Assembly (NCBI GenBank): GCA_001936135.1
Contig: CP012822.1
Coordinates: 992,001 to 1,056,000, forward strand
From: Saccharomycopsis fibuligera x Saccharomycopsis cf. fibuligera
Taxonomy: Eukaryota > Ascomycota > Saccharomycetes > Ascoideales > Saccharomycopsidaceae
Reading direction: 5' to 3'
DNA: 64,000 nucleotides
Notes under the pieces: model-generated
Database searches by the model: none
What the model was told of the DNA's origin: nothing
Seen by the model: the letters and a program-made list of their open reading frames with translations, nothing else
Program-made: the position numbers and the translations under genes
Shown: positions 31,085 to 41,254 of the stretch, piece after piece
Layout of the letters: each line of letters opens with the position of its first letter
Position numbering within the stretch: position 1 is the first letter of the stretch

Positions 31085-32740
31085 CTTTTATGGTGGACGT
31101 GAATGTGAGCTGAATGAAGATGAGGAGTAGTTCGATATAATAAAAGTTGATATGATATGATTTGAAAACCAATCGCCAACTGGGGGCACCGCCAGGAAAA
31201 AGCAGCCGATGAGAAGCGGCAGTCCTGGCGCTTAAAAGCACTGCAAGCAAAAAAAGAAAATAAATCGCACCTGCCGCCCGCTGCGATGCCTGCACATGCC
31301 TGACTGACTGACTGACTGGCTGCGATGGGTGGGAAATCACTATAGTCACGTGAGATGAGCCACCGGGTGGCAATCTGACAGCGCTTAGGTGCAGACAGAG
31401 AGGTGTCGGTTCGGTGGTGGAGTATTATTGGCGTGGATACGATGGGAATGCTGATGGGGATGGCGATGGGTAATTGATATACAAGCTCTTTGACGTACTC
31501 TGGCCCTTGTTGTTGCACTCGTCCACCTTGTCTGCCACAACACCGAAATGAGGCGTTAGCTGACGGAGCTTGTTTGCTAGGAGCACCGCTCTGCTGTATA
31601 AAAGACGCCATGTCCGCTTTGCTTTTCAAGCCTTTCAACTTTATACTGTCAGAGAGCTACGACTGCGAATTGGAGTAAGTAATACGGAGCTGTGTGCTCT
31701 GTTTCACGATTTTGACAATATCGTGGCGGCTGGTTCATGAGAAAATTCTCCTATTGATTGCCACTAGTGCCAATGGAGTCATGGATGCAATTAAAATATT
31801 TGGCATCGCACAGTACAGATATTGCTCACCAGTCACCCCAAATTACTAGACAGTTCGGCAATGACAAGAAAAGCAGCCGTCTTCTGACAGCGTTTTGTTG
31901 CAGAGAGGTGTGCATTCTTGCTATTGCTGCTGCAAATAAGAAACATGAGTATGCGAATATAAGATAAAGATAAAATAAAAATAAAAAGTTTTGCAAAACT
32001 CGTTCACAAATTTGGCGAGAAGATTACTTTATTAGGCCGATGCAGGTACTTTTGAACTCAAATGCTGGTGATTTGGCTTCAACAGTGCATGCAACGGGTG
32101 TGGACTAATCGTGTCTCGTTTAACAGTTTCCTCGCCTCATTATGAGTGCACCGATAACAAGTTTTTCCGAGCCCTCATTTGCTTGCCACTTCATGATTTA
32201 TTAACGCACTAGCTTATTTGACAAAGTTGTTCGACTATATCCAATGTGTGTGAGCAAGACCTAAAGCACGAAGTGGCAAGCTCGGACAATGCACAAATAG
32301 CACGCTATATATCTTAAACCTAGACAATAAGTCATTCGCCTCACAATAACTACAGTTCCAACCCAGCTCATCGGTAGCTTTTTTTTCTTTGAAATGTGCG
32401 ACGGCACATGTGGTACTCCGGCCAGATCTATTGTTTGTCGCTGTTATCTATTTGATCGCACCTACTCCGAGGCACAGTGCAATTAAAATTGTCCGGGGGG
32501 TCTCAATTATAATTGAGCATACCCGTTATACGTGACATGCATAGCTGGTCAGCTAGCTTTCTATTGTTAGCTTTTCCGAGTTTTGCTTTTTGCTCTTTTT
32601 TTTTTTTTTTTTGTTTTGTTTTGTTTTGTTTTGTTTTGTTTTGGTTTTCGGTATTGCTGATACTAACTGTTGAGTTTCATCGTTTAGTTTTTCCAACCGA
32701 AATTGTTTTTACACTGCTTTTAACCCCAGCTCAAACCAAC
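31085..32740. other. Intergenic region upstream of ECM15
   Basis: 1.66 kb. The left half (31.1-31.65 kb) is GC-richer than its surroundings and has overlapping open frames on both strands with no recognised domain. The right half holds a TGAC-type repeat (31302-31320), a 12-bp inverted repeat at 32181/32270, a 16-bp palindrome at 32502-32517 and a GTTTT pentamer repeat at 32612-32647. Confidence 0.45.
32612..32647. repeat. GTTTT pentanucleotide repeat with poly-T
   Basis: Six to seven TTTTG units following a T16 run, about 100 bp before the ECM15 start codon, so within its promoter or 5' UTR. Confidence 0.8.
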
Positions 32741-33310
32741 ATGGTCAACTTAAAATGCTTAGCCGACATCTGCCTTGTCCCAGTGAGTATACTTTAGCAC
32801 TGGATATATTATCCAGTCTTTCTTCGAAGCTAATATACACATCGCTTGTTGTGGGATGGTCTATTTAGTAATATTTACAAGCTACGCTCGTTTACATGAT
32901 ACAATAACTAACCAAAACCGTTAGATTGGGACCGGTAGTGCCTCTGTCTCTAAAGAAGTCACCAAGGTTGAAAGACTTATTAGACAATCTCAGTTGAAGT
33001 CCACCTTGCATTCTGCTGGCACTACGATTGGTATGTGATTATTTTATTTTCTTTCCGTATTTTTTGATGAGTATTTTTTTTTCAACCCTCGTTAGGCTTC
33101 TGCTCACTTTCTAATAAATCAAATATAGAAGGCCCATGGGATGAAGTAATGACCCTTATCGGCCAAATGCACAAGACACTTCATGATGATGGCATCCTCA
33201 GAGTGCAGTCGGACGTTAGAATCGGAACTAGAATTGATAAGGAGCAAAGTGCCGCTGATAAAGTCAGAGTAGTGGAGGAACAATTGAAATCGTTGAACAA
33301 ATCAGCTTGA
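32741..33310 (+). CDS. ECM15: Ecm15, MTH1187/YkoF-type protein (two introns)
   Basis: A 109-residue protein from three exons: 32741-32782 ([14 protein letters not shown]), 32925-33030 ([15 protein letters not shown] to [12 protein letters not shown]) and 33129-33310 ([15 protein letters not shown] to the stop). Intron 1 (142 nt) has GTGAGT, AACTAAC and TAG; intron 2 (98 nt) has GTATGT, a CTAAT branch-like site and TAG. The spliced product matches Saccharomyces Ecm15 (about 104 residues) closely, including HSAGTTIEGPWD and RIGTRIDK. The family forms small ferredoxin-fold oligomers, possibly thiamine-related ligand binders, and Ecm15 mutants have cell-wall phenotypes. No single open frame shows the gene; it appears only when introns are removed. 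Confidence 0.93.
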
Positions 33311-34093
33311 GATTATAGTTTCTATTAAAGTTTGAGTAAAAGTTTTGGAAACTAAAAATAAAAGTAGTTTGGCATTAAAGTTAACTAATTAAACATCGTA
33401 TATACTGAGTCGGTCACTACTTTTTGTTCTCTGTCGTTATTGCCAGTTATATTTTAAATGATGCTGCGTTTTGTTTTGATGTGAGTCAACTTTTCTGGTG
33501 TGTTTGTCTAATGATCTCTCTTTTATTGTGCATAGTGGGTAACGTAAGTTCTTTTATCGAGGGTTCTTATTGTATGCATTTCCAAATCTCACTTTCCTCG
33601 CCCAAGTAGCAATAATGAATATCCCAAAGTTGAACGACCGCTCAATCCAGGTATATGGCAAAACAGAGTACGCTTCAAACTGGATATTATGGATACAAAG
33701 TGGTTTATAAACTACTTTCTGGTGGATCCGTTGCAACCGTTAGCAATTATGTTTAGAGCATAATCCTTGATGTTGGAACCTGTGCGTGTCACGTGAATAT
33801 AGAGATGCACTCCAGAGATGCGGTACTAAACACGATAACATCAGCACCATTATTGTTAAATTTACATCGCAATGACTGAAATTAAACCTCCATGAAACCA
33901 GCAAAATGATGGTACCACCACGCCAGGAAAACTTTGATATCCATAGTATGACTTTATATATCTCAGAATGTCCGCCTGTCACCTGGTTAGCGGCCAATGC
34001 AACCACTATTGGAGGTTGATCTGTGGCCTTTTTCTCTCCTCTATCTCGGTCTGGCTTTCAACCTTAATTTGACTAGCCAGCGCCATTACCATC
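33311..34093. other. Intergenic region ECM15 / membrane protein gene
   Basis: 783 bp. It holds the ECM15 3' UTR and the upstream region of the membrane protein gene. A 32-codon open frame starting at 33615 (MNIPKLNDRSIQ) followed by a GTATAT looks exon-like but no partner exon was found, so it is not called. Confidence 0.4.
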
Positions 34094-36982
34094 ATGGAAA
34101 CCGCCAACAGCTACAATGGCCACAATAATGGCGACCACAATCTTCATTCAAGCAGAATAAGCAAGGTGCCTTTTTCACAGGCTATTTCTGCTGCGAAGAA
34201 GTTTGCAACGCTAGGCGCCGCAACCCATAGACAATCAGTTGCCAGTAGTGGACCATCATTTTTGAGCCCTCAAAACACCATCACCCAAGGCGAGGAAATG
34301 GCACTATCAGTCAACAACAGCACTTGCAATAATGGCCATGGCTTCTGTGACATAGTTCACGGTGTTGATGCTGACGCTGGCCATGGTAATAACAATTCTA
34401 ACTGCAGTGGCAATATCAAAAGAATGTCAACACATGCGCTTCGCAACAAGTATCTTTCAATTCTCAGCAATGACCACGCTGCAGCGTCAAACAACCAATA
34501 TAATCAGCAGCAAAATCTTGACCAGGAACAGAAGCTTGATCGCCAACTGCGACGATTTTCCAGTTTCAATATGCCACAGCCTCATCTTGCGACCATTAAT
34601 GAATTAGACTACGGAAAGGGCCTCTATTACAATTTCAATGCTCATAATGAAAGCGACTTAAGTAGTGCAGAAACTGTTTGTGATAATTCGAAACATGGCA
34701 GTCCAGCAACCAACAATAGCGGCAGTTCCACTAGCGTATCTCTCAAGCTCAAACAGAATAAAGCTTTCTGGATATATTTTGCCAAATGTTTGTTTTTCAA
34801 TTTGAGTCTAGTGGCGTTGATAATCTACTTGAATTTGTACGCATACAAGTATTATACTCAAGGCACGTTGACGTATGGCTTCAATCTCACTTATACCACC
34901 ATTATATTCTGCTATCAGCATTTTTTCGCAGTATTTCTTGCTGGCAGCACCATTCAGTCTGGTAACAATTTTGTTGCTTTGGGGAACTTAGGCTTCAATG
35001 TGTTACTTGTGATTACTGAGATGGTTTTTTTTGGATACCAACTTTCGGGAATCTGGGGTCAAAAATCTAATGTCAAGGAATTTGTCTCTACTGAAGAGTT
35101 GGTCCTGAGCCCCCAGGTAGCCAAAGCAATGACCAAGAGATGGAAAAACTTGTTATTTAACAACTACACCATAATTTGCAGTGTGCTTCTTGCCGTTTTG
35201 TTTCTTTCTTTGGTGTTGGAAGCGGTAATTTACTTTTTCGTTCTTAATAAAGCCAATCATGCCAAGTTACAATTTGATAATGTTAAAAAGGGCAAAGCAG
35301 CAACATCTCCATCTGTTTCTTTCAAAGCGCTCAAACAGCTACAAATGAGTCAAATTAAGAAAGCTCTTATCTTTTTGAACTCGTGTGTGGTACCGATTAT
35401 TTTATTGATGACGATTACTGCATTCCATAGCTCACCGTTATATTATTTGGCTATTTTGGCTCTTTTGTTAGTGTTTGTACATCAAGGTATTGCTTTCTTG
35501 CCTAATAGTAATACTGCTGGATCGTTAGCAGCTATGGTTTCAAAACAGGCAAAGGCAATAAAGTTGCTTGAAGTCTTCATTGTGGTGTTAAATTTCTTTG
35601 TTATTGTTCAACTGATGTCCAACATTATTGTCACTGATAATTTCAGCAGTGCTGGATGGTTTGCGTTTGTGTTTAGCGGTATCTACTACCCAACACAAGC
35701 AGTCATGTATTGTATATTGACTATCAGCAAAAGTGATTGCGACTATAATGAGTATGACAGTAATGGCAAATATCATGACAATGCCAGCATGATCTCTAGA
35801 ATCGTCAATACCAGACGCTTTTTTCTAACAGTGGTACTAATTAGTGGCTTTGCCTTCAATATAGTACACTTTGCAATATATCTTGCTTATCAATTCAATT
35901 ATCAATGGTTTATTGTGATAATGATCAATTTCACATATGTGCCACTTATTATTTATTCTCTTGATCTTGAACTTGGCACTATCAAGCCCGACATAGGCGT
36001 AATCACAAGTTCCAAATCCAAAACTATTAGTACAAGAAAATTAACCGGCTGTTATGCGATAATATGTGTATTTTTAATTGAGCTTCTTGTGCTTGTATTT
36101 AATTATACATCCATTGCCTTTAAACTTCATTATGAACAATTGGTTAAAGCCGAAGTGGGCCAGTTTTTTGCTCTTGTGCTATATGCTGTGACTTTCACGG
36201 CAGCAACTTATTTCCTCATCACGCACAAAAATTTATGTCGTGAATATCAACAGCAACAACCACAATGGCTGTCGTCACTGAAAAAAGTTGACCGAACAGT
36301 TTCCCATTTGAAGTCTCAAGTGGTTTTAGACAGAGACGACGAGACGCTCAACTCTCATAACACTAGAAATAATGGCAATACTGGAGACTTTTATAACGAT
36401 TGTGACTGCGAATACTGTAATGGTAAAGGAATCCACGGAATCGCAATGCTGATATTGTCCCCCGCCATCCATGTTGCCAGTTATTGTTCTATTTTATTCA
36501 TTAGTCTTTTGTTGAATTATCAAATCAACAACATCAACTTTTTTAAGTACAATGTGCCAAAAGAAGCAGCATACGTGGTGCTCGCTGTATCGTTTGTCAA
36601 GATTTGTGGCGTGAGAGCCACTTCTACATTGATCTCATTTTGTTATTACCAGTCACTTAATAGCAGCACTAATGATAGCAAAAACGACAATAGTGAGAAT
36701 TACCACAAAGCCAATAGTAACGACAAAAAAAACATTGCCAAAGTTACGATTTTGGCTGGGTTCATGGTAGCTAGCATACTATGCTTGGTGCTACATTGCG
36801 CATTCATGGTTTTACGCATCCAATTAATCGGAGCATTTTATTACGGTAGTTATAATGTTGAAATCAGATTTCAAATCGGATTAGCGGCACTTGCGGTGTT
36901 TATGTCATTGGTGGAGTTAGTTAGTGAGGTGATAGTTTTGCATGGTCATGTTGTGGCAATGAGAGACTCAAAATGGGTGTGA
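34094..36982 (+). CDS. Large polytopic membrane protein, unrecognised
   Basis: Encodes 962 residues; family not recognised. Residues 1-215 are hydrophilic, Asn/His/Ser/Gln-rich and probably cytosolic. From about 225 to the end, roughly 16 hydrophobic helices can be counted in groups: about 228-250, 262-285, 295-318, 358-382, 420-440, 444-470, 492-515, 525-550, 578-600, 605-630, 655-680, 690-712, 792-815, 825-850, 885-910 and 920-945. A loop at about 718-790 has a charged Asp/Asn segment with a CDCEYCNGKG cluster that could bind metal. No transporter signature or catalytic motif was recognised. Asn-rich loops hint at a lineage-specific plasma-membrane or cell-wall-related protein, but that is speculation. 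Confidence 0.85.
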   Translation: METANSYNGHNNGDHNLHSSRISKVPFSQAISAAKKFATLGAATHRQSVASSGPSFLSPQNTITQGEEMALSVNNSTCNNGHGFCDIVHGVDADAGHGNNNSNCSGNIKRMSTHALRNKYLSILSNDHAAASNNQYNQQQNLDQEQKLDRQLRRFSSFNMPQPHLATINELDYGKGLYYNFNAHNESDLSSAETVCDNSKHGSPATNNSGSSTSVSLKLKQNKAFWIYFAKCLFFNLSLVALIIYLNLYAYKYYTQGTLTYGFNLTYTTIIFCYQHFFAVFLAGSTIQSGNNFVALGNLGFNVLLVITEMVFFGYQLSGIWGQKSNVKEFVSTEELVLSPQVAKAMTKRWKNLLFNNYTIICSVLLAVLFLSLVLEAVIYFFVLNKANHAKLQFDNVKKGKAATSPSVSFKALKQLQMSQIKKALIFLNSCVVPIILLMTITAFHSSPLYYLAILALLLVFVHQGIAFLPNSNTAGSLAAMVSKQAKAIKLLEVFIVVLNFFVIVQLMSNIIVTDNFSSAGWFAFVFSGIYYPTQAVMYCILTISKSDCDYNEYDSNGKYHDNASMISRIVNTRRFFLTVVLISGFAFNIVHFAIYLAYQFNYQWFIVIMINFTYVPLIIYSLDLELGTIKPDIGVITSSKSKTISTRKLTGCYAIICVFLIELLVLVFNYTSIAFKLHYEQLVKAEVGQFFALVLYAVTFTAATYFLITHKNLCREYQQQQPQWLSSLKKVDRTVSHLKSQVVLDRDDETLNSHNTRNNGNTGDFYNDCDCEYCNGKGIHGIAMLILSPAIHVASYCSILFISLLLNYQINNINFFKYNVPKEAAYVVLAVSFVKICGVRATSTLISFCYYQSLNSSTNDSKNDNSENYHKANSNDKKNIAKVTILAGFMVASILCLVLHCAFMVLRIQLIGAFYYGSYNVEIRFQIGLAALAVFMSLVELVSEVIVLHGHVVAMRDSKWV

Positions 36983-37587
36983 TTTGAGATTGGCAACTTG
37001 TTTACTGCCTTCTTTACTTGTTAACCATTATTTACAAATTAATAAATAGAGTTTTTTTTTAGATATAAAATAAATATTCATAAATTTAAGTTTACGTTTC
37101 CTTGAGGGCTAATAGGCATATTATTGACTTTTTGCTTTCGCTTTCTGGGGTACTTTTTATTTTTGCTTTTGATATAAAATGTTTAATTGATCACGGCTGT
37201 TTATTTCAACTAAAGGAGAGAATATTTTATTAAAGTATACTATATGAAACTATTTTGAGATGAAAAGTGTCCATGATTTTCTGTTACAATATGTATCTAC
37301 TTTGTACTCTAGTACCAAACTATGAAATTACTTCAAAAAAATGAAGTAAACGTTAAGTGAAATATAGAACAAAATTATATCAAGGCAAAACCCAAAAACG
37401 TAGAAACTAAAAAAAATAGATAAGGAAAAATAAATATGGAGAGTAACAAGAATTGTAATGAAAAAGGAGAGAAAACAAATTATGCAATATTAAGACGACG
37501 ACAACGACCACTGTAACCGCAACCACAACTTTAAAATGGAAAAAAAAAAAAAAAAAAAAAAAAAAAATGAGATCGAAAGTGAACCAT
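36983..37587. other. Convergent intergenic region with poly-A tract
   Basis: 605 bp between convergent genes, ending in a poly-A run at 37539-37567 only 20 bp beyond the RMD1 stop. No gene seen. Confidence 0.5.
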
Positions 37588-38937
37588 TTAAAAATCAGTA
37601 GATATATCAACGATAATATTTATAATCGAAACAATTACCTCCACTGCAATAAGCACAATAACAATAACTTCCAAATACTCTTCGTGCAGATGACCCAACT
37701 GTTCTTTCAACATTTGCAACAAATCTGAAATCACTTCAAGTCTCTGATTGAGCAAATCTACCCTTTGGTTGATTTCCAAGTATCCTCTAGTGGCTTGATA
37801 GATTGGTTCCAAATGAGGCTCTGACCACATTAGTTCCGGTGAATCGAGCACGGAACCATGTAAATTGATATTTATACGTAAAATGAATAATTCACCGATA
37901 CTTTTCATGATATCAGAACGTTTCATGCCAACTTTTCCTAAGAGGGCAATTTGCTGCGGGATGTTTTGAGTGTCTTCAATAGTATTGTCAACAAGTTCCT
38001 CAAAAAGGGAGATTTTTACAGATTGAGAAATAGCGTGAGATATGGAAAGTTTGACCATATAGTTGTTTCCGTCTCTTAAAGTGATGAAATCATTGTAGAT
38101 TCGTGGTTGGTAGGATTTAGTAATGTAATAATTGAATTCCTCAATTTGTAAATTTTCATCGGCAAGTTTTTCATTTTCGAATTTAGCCAAATATGACAAG
38201 AATCGTTTTTCTTCATCTTGAGAGAAGCCCCAAAGCACAACCACCCCATATTCGAATAAAAATACGTCTTTCTTTTTTTGGGTCAAATCGATTTCCCCGC
38301 CTTCTTCATCCAACCTTATTAAATCGTCATTAGCTCTATCCTTGTCTTTGCTATTATCGTTGTTGTTATCGTTATTGGCATCATCTTTATGGAAGGTGAA
38401 TGGACTATACAAGCACTCGTCAATCAATTTGGGCCAAGTATTATTTTTCTTTTTACGATCATTGAGCCATTTAACCAAGTCTCTCATTTTGTATGAGCTG
38501 CACGTACAATAGCCAGTGACTCTAGGTAACAAGTCTCTTTGGCTTTTACCTAATCTTTCAGCATCTTTTCTAGCCGAAGTTTCTTTGATTCTAGTGACTT
38601 GAGAATACACATCGCGACCGCTCTCTTCATCGTCGTTATTTAGAAACGTTTCCTCTGGTAATAATTTAAGCTTTTGAGTAGTTCTGGAGGTTCTCTGAGG
38701 TCCAATTTTGGTTTGATGGGGCAGTACGCCAAGCAGTTGGGGCAGCTGATGGTGGGGCATTTGTGGATGAAGTTGCTGTGGTGGAAGTGGTGGGATCTTT
38801 TTAATGGGGCGCGACATTGTTATTGGGGTACTGGACAATGAAACTTCTTTGGATAAAGTATCGGAAGATGAGTCTGGTTGAGGACCGTCCTGGCTTTGGC
38901 TTTTTCCAGCCAAAAGCGGCGTTTGTTCACTTGACAT
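37588..38937 (-). CDS. RMD1: Rmd1-family DUF155 protein
   Basis: Encodes 449 residues, close to Saccharomyces Rmd1 (430) and shorter than Rmd8. The N-terminal 100 residues are Pro/Gln/Ser-rich. The family signature LPRVTGYCTCSSYKMRDLVKW sits at about 138-158, followed by LIDECLYSPF. The DUF155 core runs from FLFEYGVVVLWGFSQDEEKRFL (about 225) through ISHAISQSVKISLFEELVDNT (about 300-320) to LNQRLEVISDLLQMLKEQLGHLHEEYLEVIVIVLIAVEVI, a coiled coil plus one C-terminal membrane helix (about 418-445). Yeast Rmd1/Rmd8 act in acidification and sporulation; human RMND1 is mitochondrial. No presequence is visible here. An Asp/Asn-rich acidic linker lies at about 185-215. Confidence 0.85.
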   Translation of the reverse strand: MSSEQTPLLAGKSQSQDGPQPDSSSDTLSKEVSLSSTPITMSRPIKKIPPLPPQQLHPQMPHHQLPQLLGVLPHQTKIGPQRTSRTTQKLKLLPEETFLNNDDEESGRDVYSQVTRIKETSARKDAERLGKSQRDLLPRVTGYCTCSSYKMRDLVKWLNDRKKKNNTWPKLIDECLYSPFTFHKDDANNDNNNDNSKDKDRANDDLIRLDEEGGEIDLTQKKKDVFLFEYGVVVLWGFSQDEEKRFLSYLAKFENEKLADENLQIEEFNYYITKSYQPRIYNDFITLRDGNNYMVKLSISHAISQSVKISLFEELVDNTIEDTQNIPQQIALLGKVGMKRSDIMKSIGELFILRININLHGSVLDSPELMWSEPHLEPIYQATRGYLEINQRVDLLNQRLEVISDLLQMLKEQLGHLHEEYLEVIVIVLIAVEVIVSIINIIVDISTDF

Positions 38938-39518
38938 TTGTGATAATTTTTTGGTTGAAAACTTTGAAAATTGCTACTAAGCGAAAGTTTTTGATAATAA
39001 CTAATAGATCTTATCGAAAATGATATAGTCTAGTATATGCGGAGAATTTAGCAGTAATGCAAAGCAGCCAGTTATTTTGTAGTACAGTATATGTTGGTAT
39101 TTTTCAATTTGATAGCCCTTGACGTGCAAAATTGTTCTTTTGTCTAACTATAGCCAGTAGCAGGCGGATAGTGTCCAGCAGTGCTGCGGTGTCTACTGCA
39201 ACGAGCTCTGCTGCTTGTGCTCATCTCTGTTTCTGCTTCTACTTCTGCTTCTGCTTCTGTATATTTTCATTCTTCGATTAATTTGCAATTAAGTGCTGCA
39301 ATTATCACGTGCAAGTAATTGTTGGTAATCTATTATGTAAGACACTTTGAGGATGAGTGAGTGGAAATGGAGGTATACCACTCCAAAGGTATAAAAGTTA
39401 CGATGGTTATACAGTGCGTCTACGTTCATAATTAACACAAACGCAGACAGCATTATAATTGAAAGTAATTAAGACAGGACAAATACGAAGGGTGGAAAGT
39501 AGAAGGAAAGAAAAAGGA

Positions 39519-39660
<142 letters not shown>

Positions 39661-40288
39661 CAATTCGTCAAAGAATCCTCGACGGTCATCTAAATCTAGT
39701 AGTAGCTCTGAAGACCCAGGCCTTATTATAAAGGCACGTGAAACACACACATTTGCCTCAGAGAATGATGATACCGTCACTATGGTACATTACCACCTGA
39801 TGACGACAACATGCAAGCAACTGCGATAAACAGTAGGGTTCATGCTAACACCATGTATGTATCAGGAGAAGTAGGATGAGTCTTAATAATCATATTTGAC
39901 GGGCAGAGCTCTCTAATCCTTATTCCTTTTACTATATGACCTATGCCCTTGAACATGTTTCTTTCAGTGACGGCCTCGCCTACATTTTGGGGGATCGAGC
40001 AGCATGTTTTTTGCGCCGCCATGAGCTTGCGGTGAGGATAACATAAGGTGTAGGCGTCGAAATGCGCTACTCCCTAAAGCATTGAATATTCCCGGTTCGA
40101 AATTCCCAGAAGACTTTAAAGAAAGGCCGGTAGTAATAGTGAAGCGAGCGTAATGTAGCAGAATAGAAAGTAGATCACGTTGTCACTCTCTAGCAACAGT
40201 GCGCTTACGTGATACCCGAATTGGGTGCCGGCCTGCTATGAGGATGAGCTGTCATAATGCAGTTACCTGCCATGTGCGTCAACTTGAT

Positions 40289-40307
40289 TGAGTCAGTGAG
40301 TGACTCA
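40289..40307. promoter_or_regulatory. Paired TGAGTCA/TGACTCA sites
   Basis: TGAGTCA at 40289-40295 and TGACTCA at 40301-40307 are two perfect bZIP (Gcn4/AP-1 type) half-site pairs 12 bp apart, about 950 bp before the ICL1 start. Function is inferred. Confidence 0.45.
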
Positions 40308-40459
40308 GTGAGTCTGTTACTATGGCTTATAAAGTGATGAGTAAGCAAAAGTAGTAAGTTCCACACCGGCGAGCGGTCGTGCGGCTGGAACTTGCTGTGA
40401 TTGGCCAGGAGGAGGAGCATGGTTCCAGCAGAAAAAGTTAACTTAAGTTTGCACTGCTC

Positions 40460-40593
40460 CGGAGAAGTGGTGATCGGCCGCTTGAAAGCAAGGCCGCTAA
40501 AGTTGGAAAACCGGTAATAATGTAAATTGCATTACGTTGACATCATTGACCGTCATTGACTGTAGGATATGGAGCTGCTCTTCCGGAGTACCG
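40460..40593. promoter_or_regulatory. Two CSRE-like CCN6CCG sites
   Basis: CGGAGAAGTGG (40460-40470, minus orientation) and CCGGAGTACCG (40583-40593, plus) both fit CCN6CCG, the Cat8/Sip4 carbon-source response pattern that controls ICL1 in Saccharomyces. They lie 660-800 bp before the ICL1 ATG. The consensus is loose, so confidence is moderate. Confidence 0.4.
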
Positions 40594-41064
40594 TTTGTCG
40601 TCAGTTGGCTCACTCGCTCACTCGCTCGTTATGGTTTTACTGTTTGGGTTAGAACGAAAACTGTCAATAGAACAACATTGCTGCTGCCGTAGCTATCACT
40701 TCTGCCCCCAAAACGCCTAATCAAACATCAGCAACAGCACTAACTGTGCTTATTGTGCACCTACACCGTCCTTGAAAACAGACTGTTGCCTCCCCAGTTT
40801 TTTCTTTGCCCTTTCTCTTTGTGTATAGCTCTGTCGTCTGCTCCTTGTTCATGTTTATGCTTCTGTTTCTGTATTGGCCGCAGCCTCCCTTTTCCCGAGA
40901 TGCCTTAGCGCCGGTTCTCCCCAGATTACTTTCCCTTTTCGGACTGTTCCGCTGTTGCGTTCTTGTCCCAACATCAAACAATTTCACCGACCCGGAGACA
41001 GTACCATAGCTTAGCAAAAGCAGACTGTTGCAGTGCTTACTATTCGAAACCTCTTGTGTAGAAG

Positions 41065-41073
41065 TATATATAA
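41065..41073 (+). promoter_or_regulatory. ICL1 TATA box
   Basis: TATATATAA 182 bp before the ICL1 ATG, followed by a pyrimidine-rich leader with many TCATC/TCTAT motifs and a CAAAACC-rich start context, typical of strongly expressed, regulated yeast genes. Confidence 0.6.
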
Positions 41074-41254
41074 GGTTGCTAATGTCTTCGCATTATCATA
41101 TTTCTCATCTCAAGACTCTAATTCTATCATCTCTATCATTCTTTCTTGATACTATTATCAGCACAGTTAATAGATCAAATCACCTTTTTTCCCTTCACAC
41201 TACCAAAAATACTCGCAAAAACGCAACCTTCCAACCAAAACCACTCTTTGCAAA

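Noticed and set aside
30970-31638. 222-codon open frame on the minus strand
   Set aside because: It overlaps the start of the Pet20-like gene in another frame, has odd composition (Cys/His/Ser runs) and no domain; probably a result of local GC content.
32030-32340. snRNA or other Pol III RNA gene
   Set aside because: An inverted repeat is present but no U1, U2, U4, U5 or U6 signature, A/B box pair or terminator was recognised.
33615-33713. Exon-like 32-codon frame MNIPKLNDRSIQ with a following GTATAT
   Set aside because: No matching downstream exon or known protein could be found.
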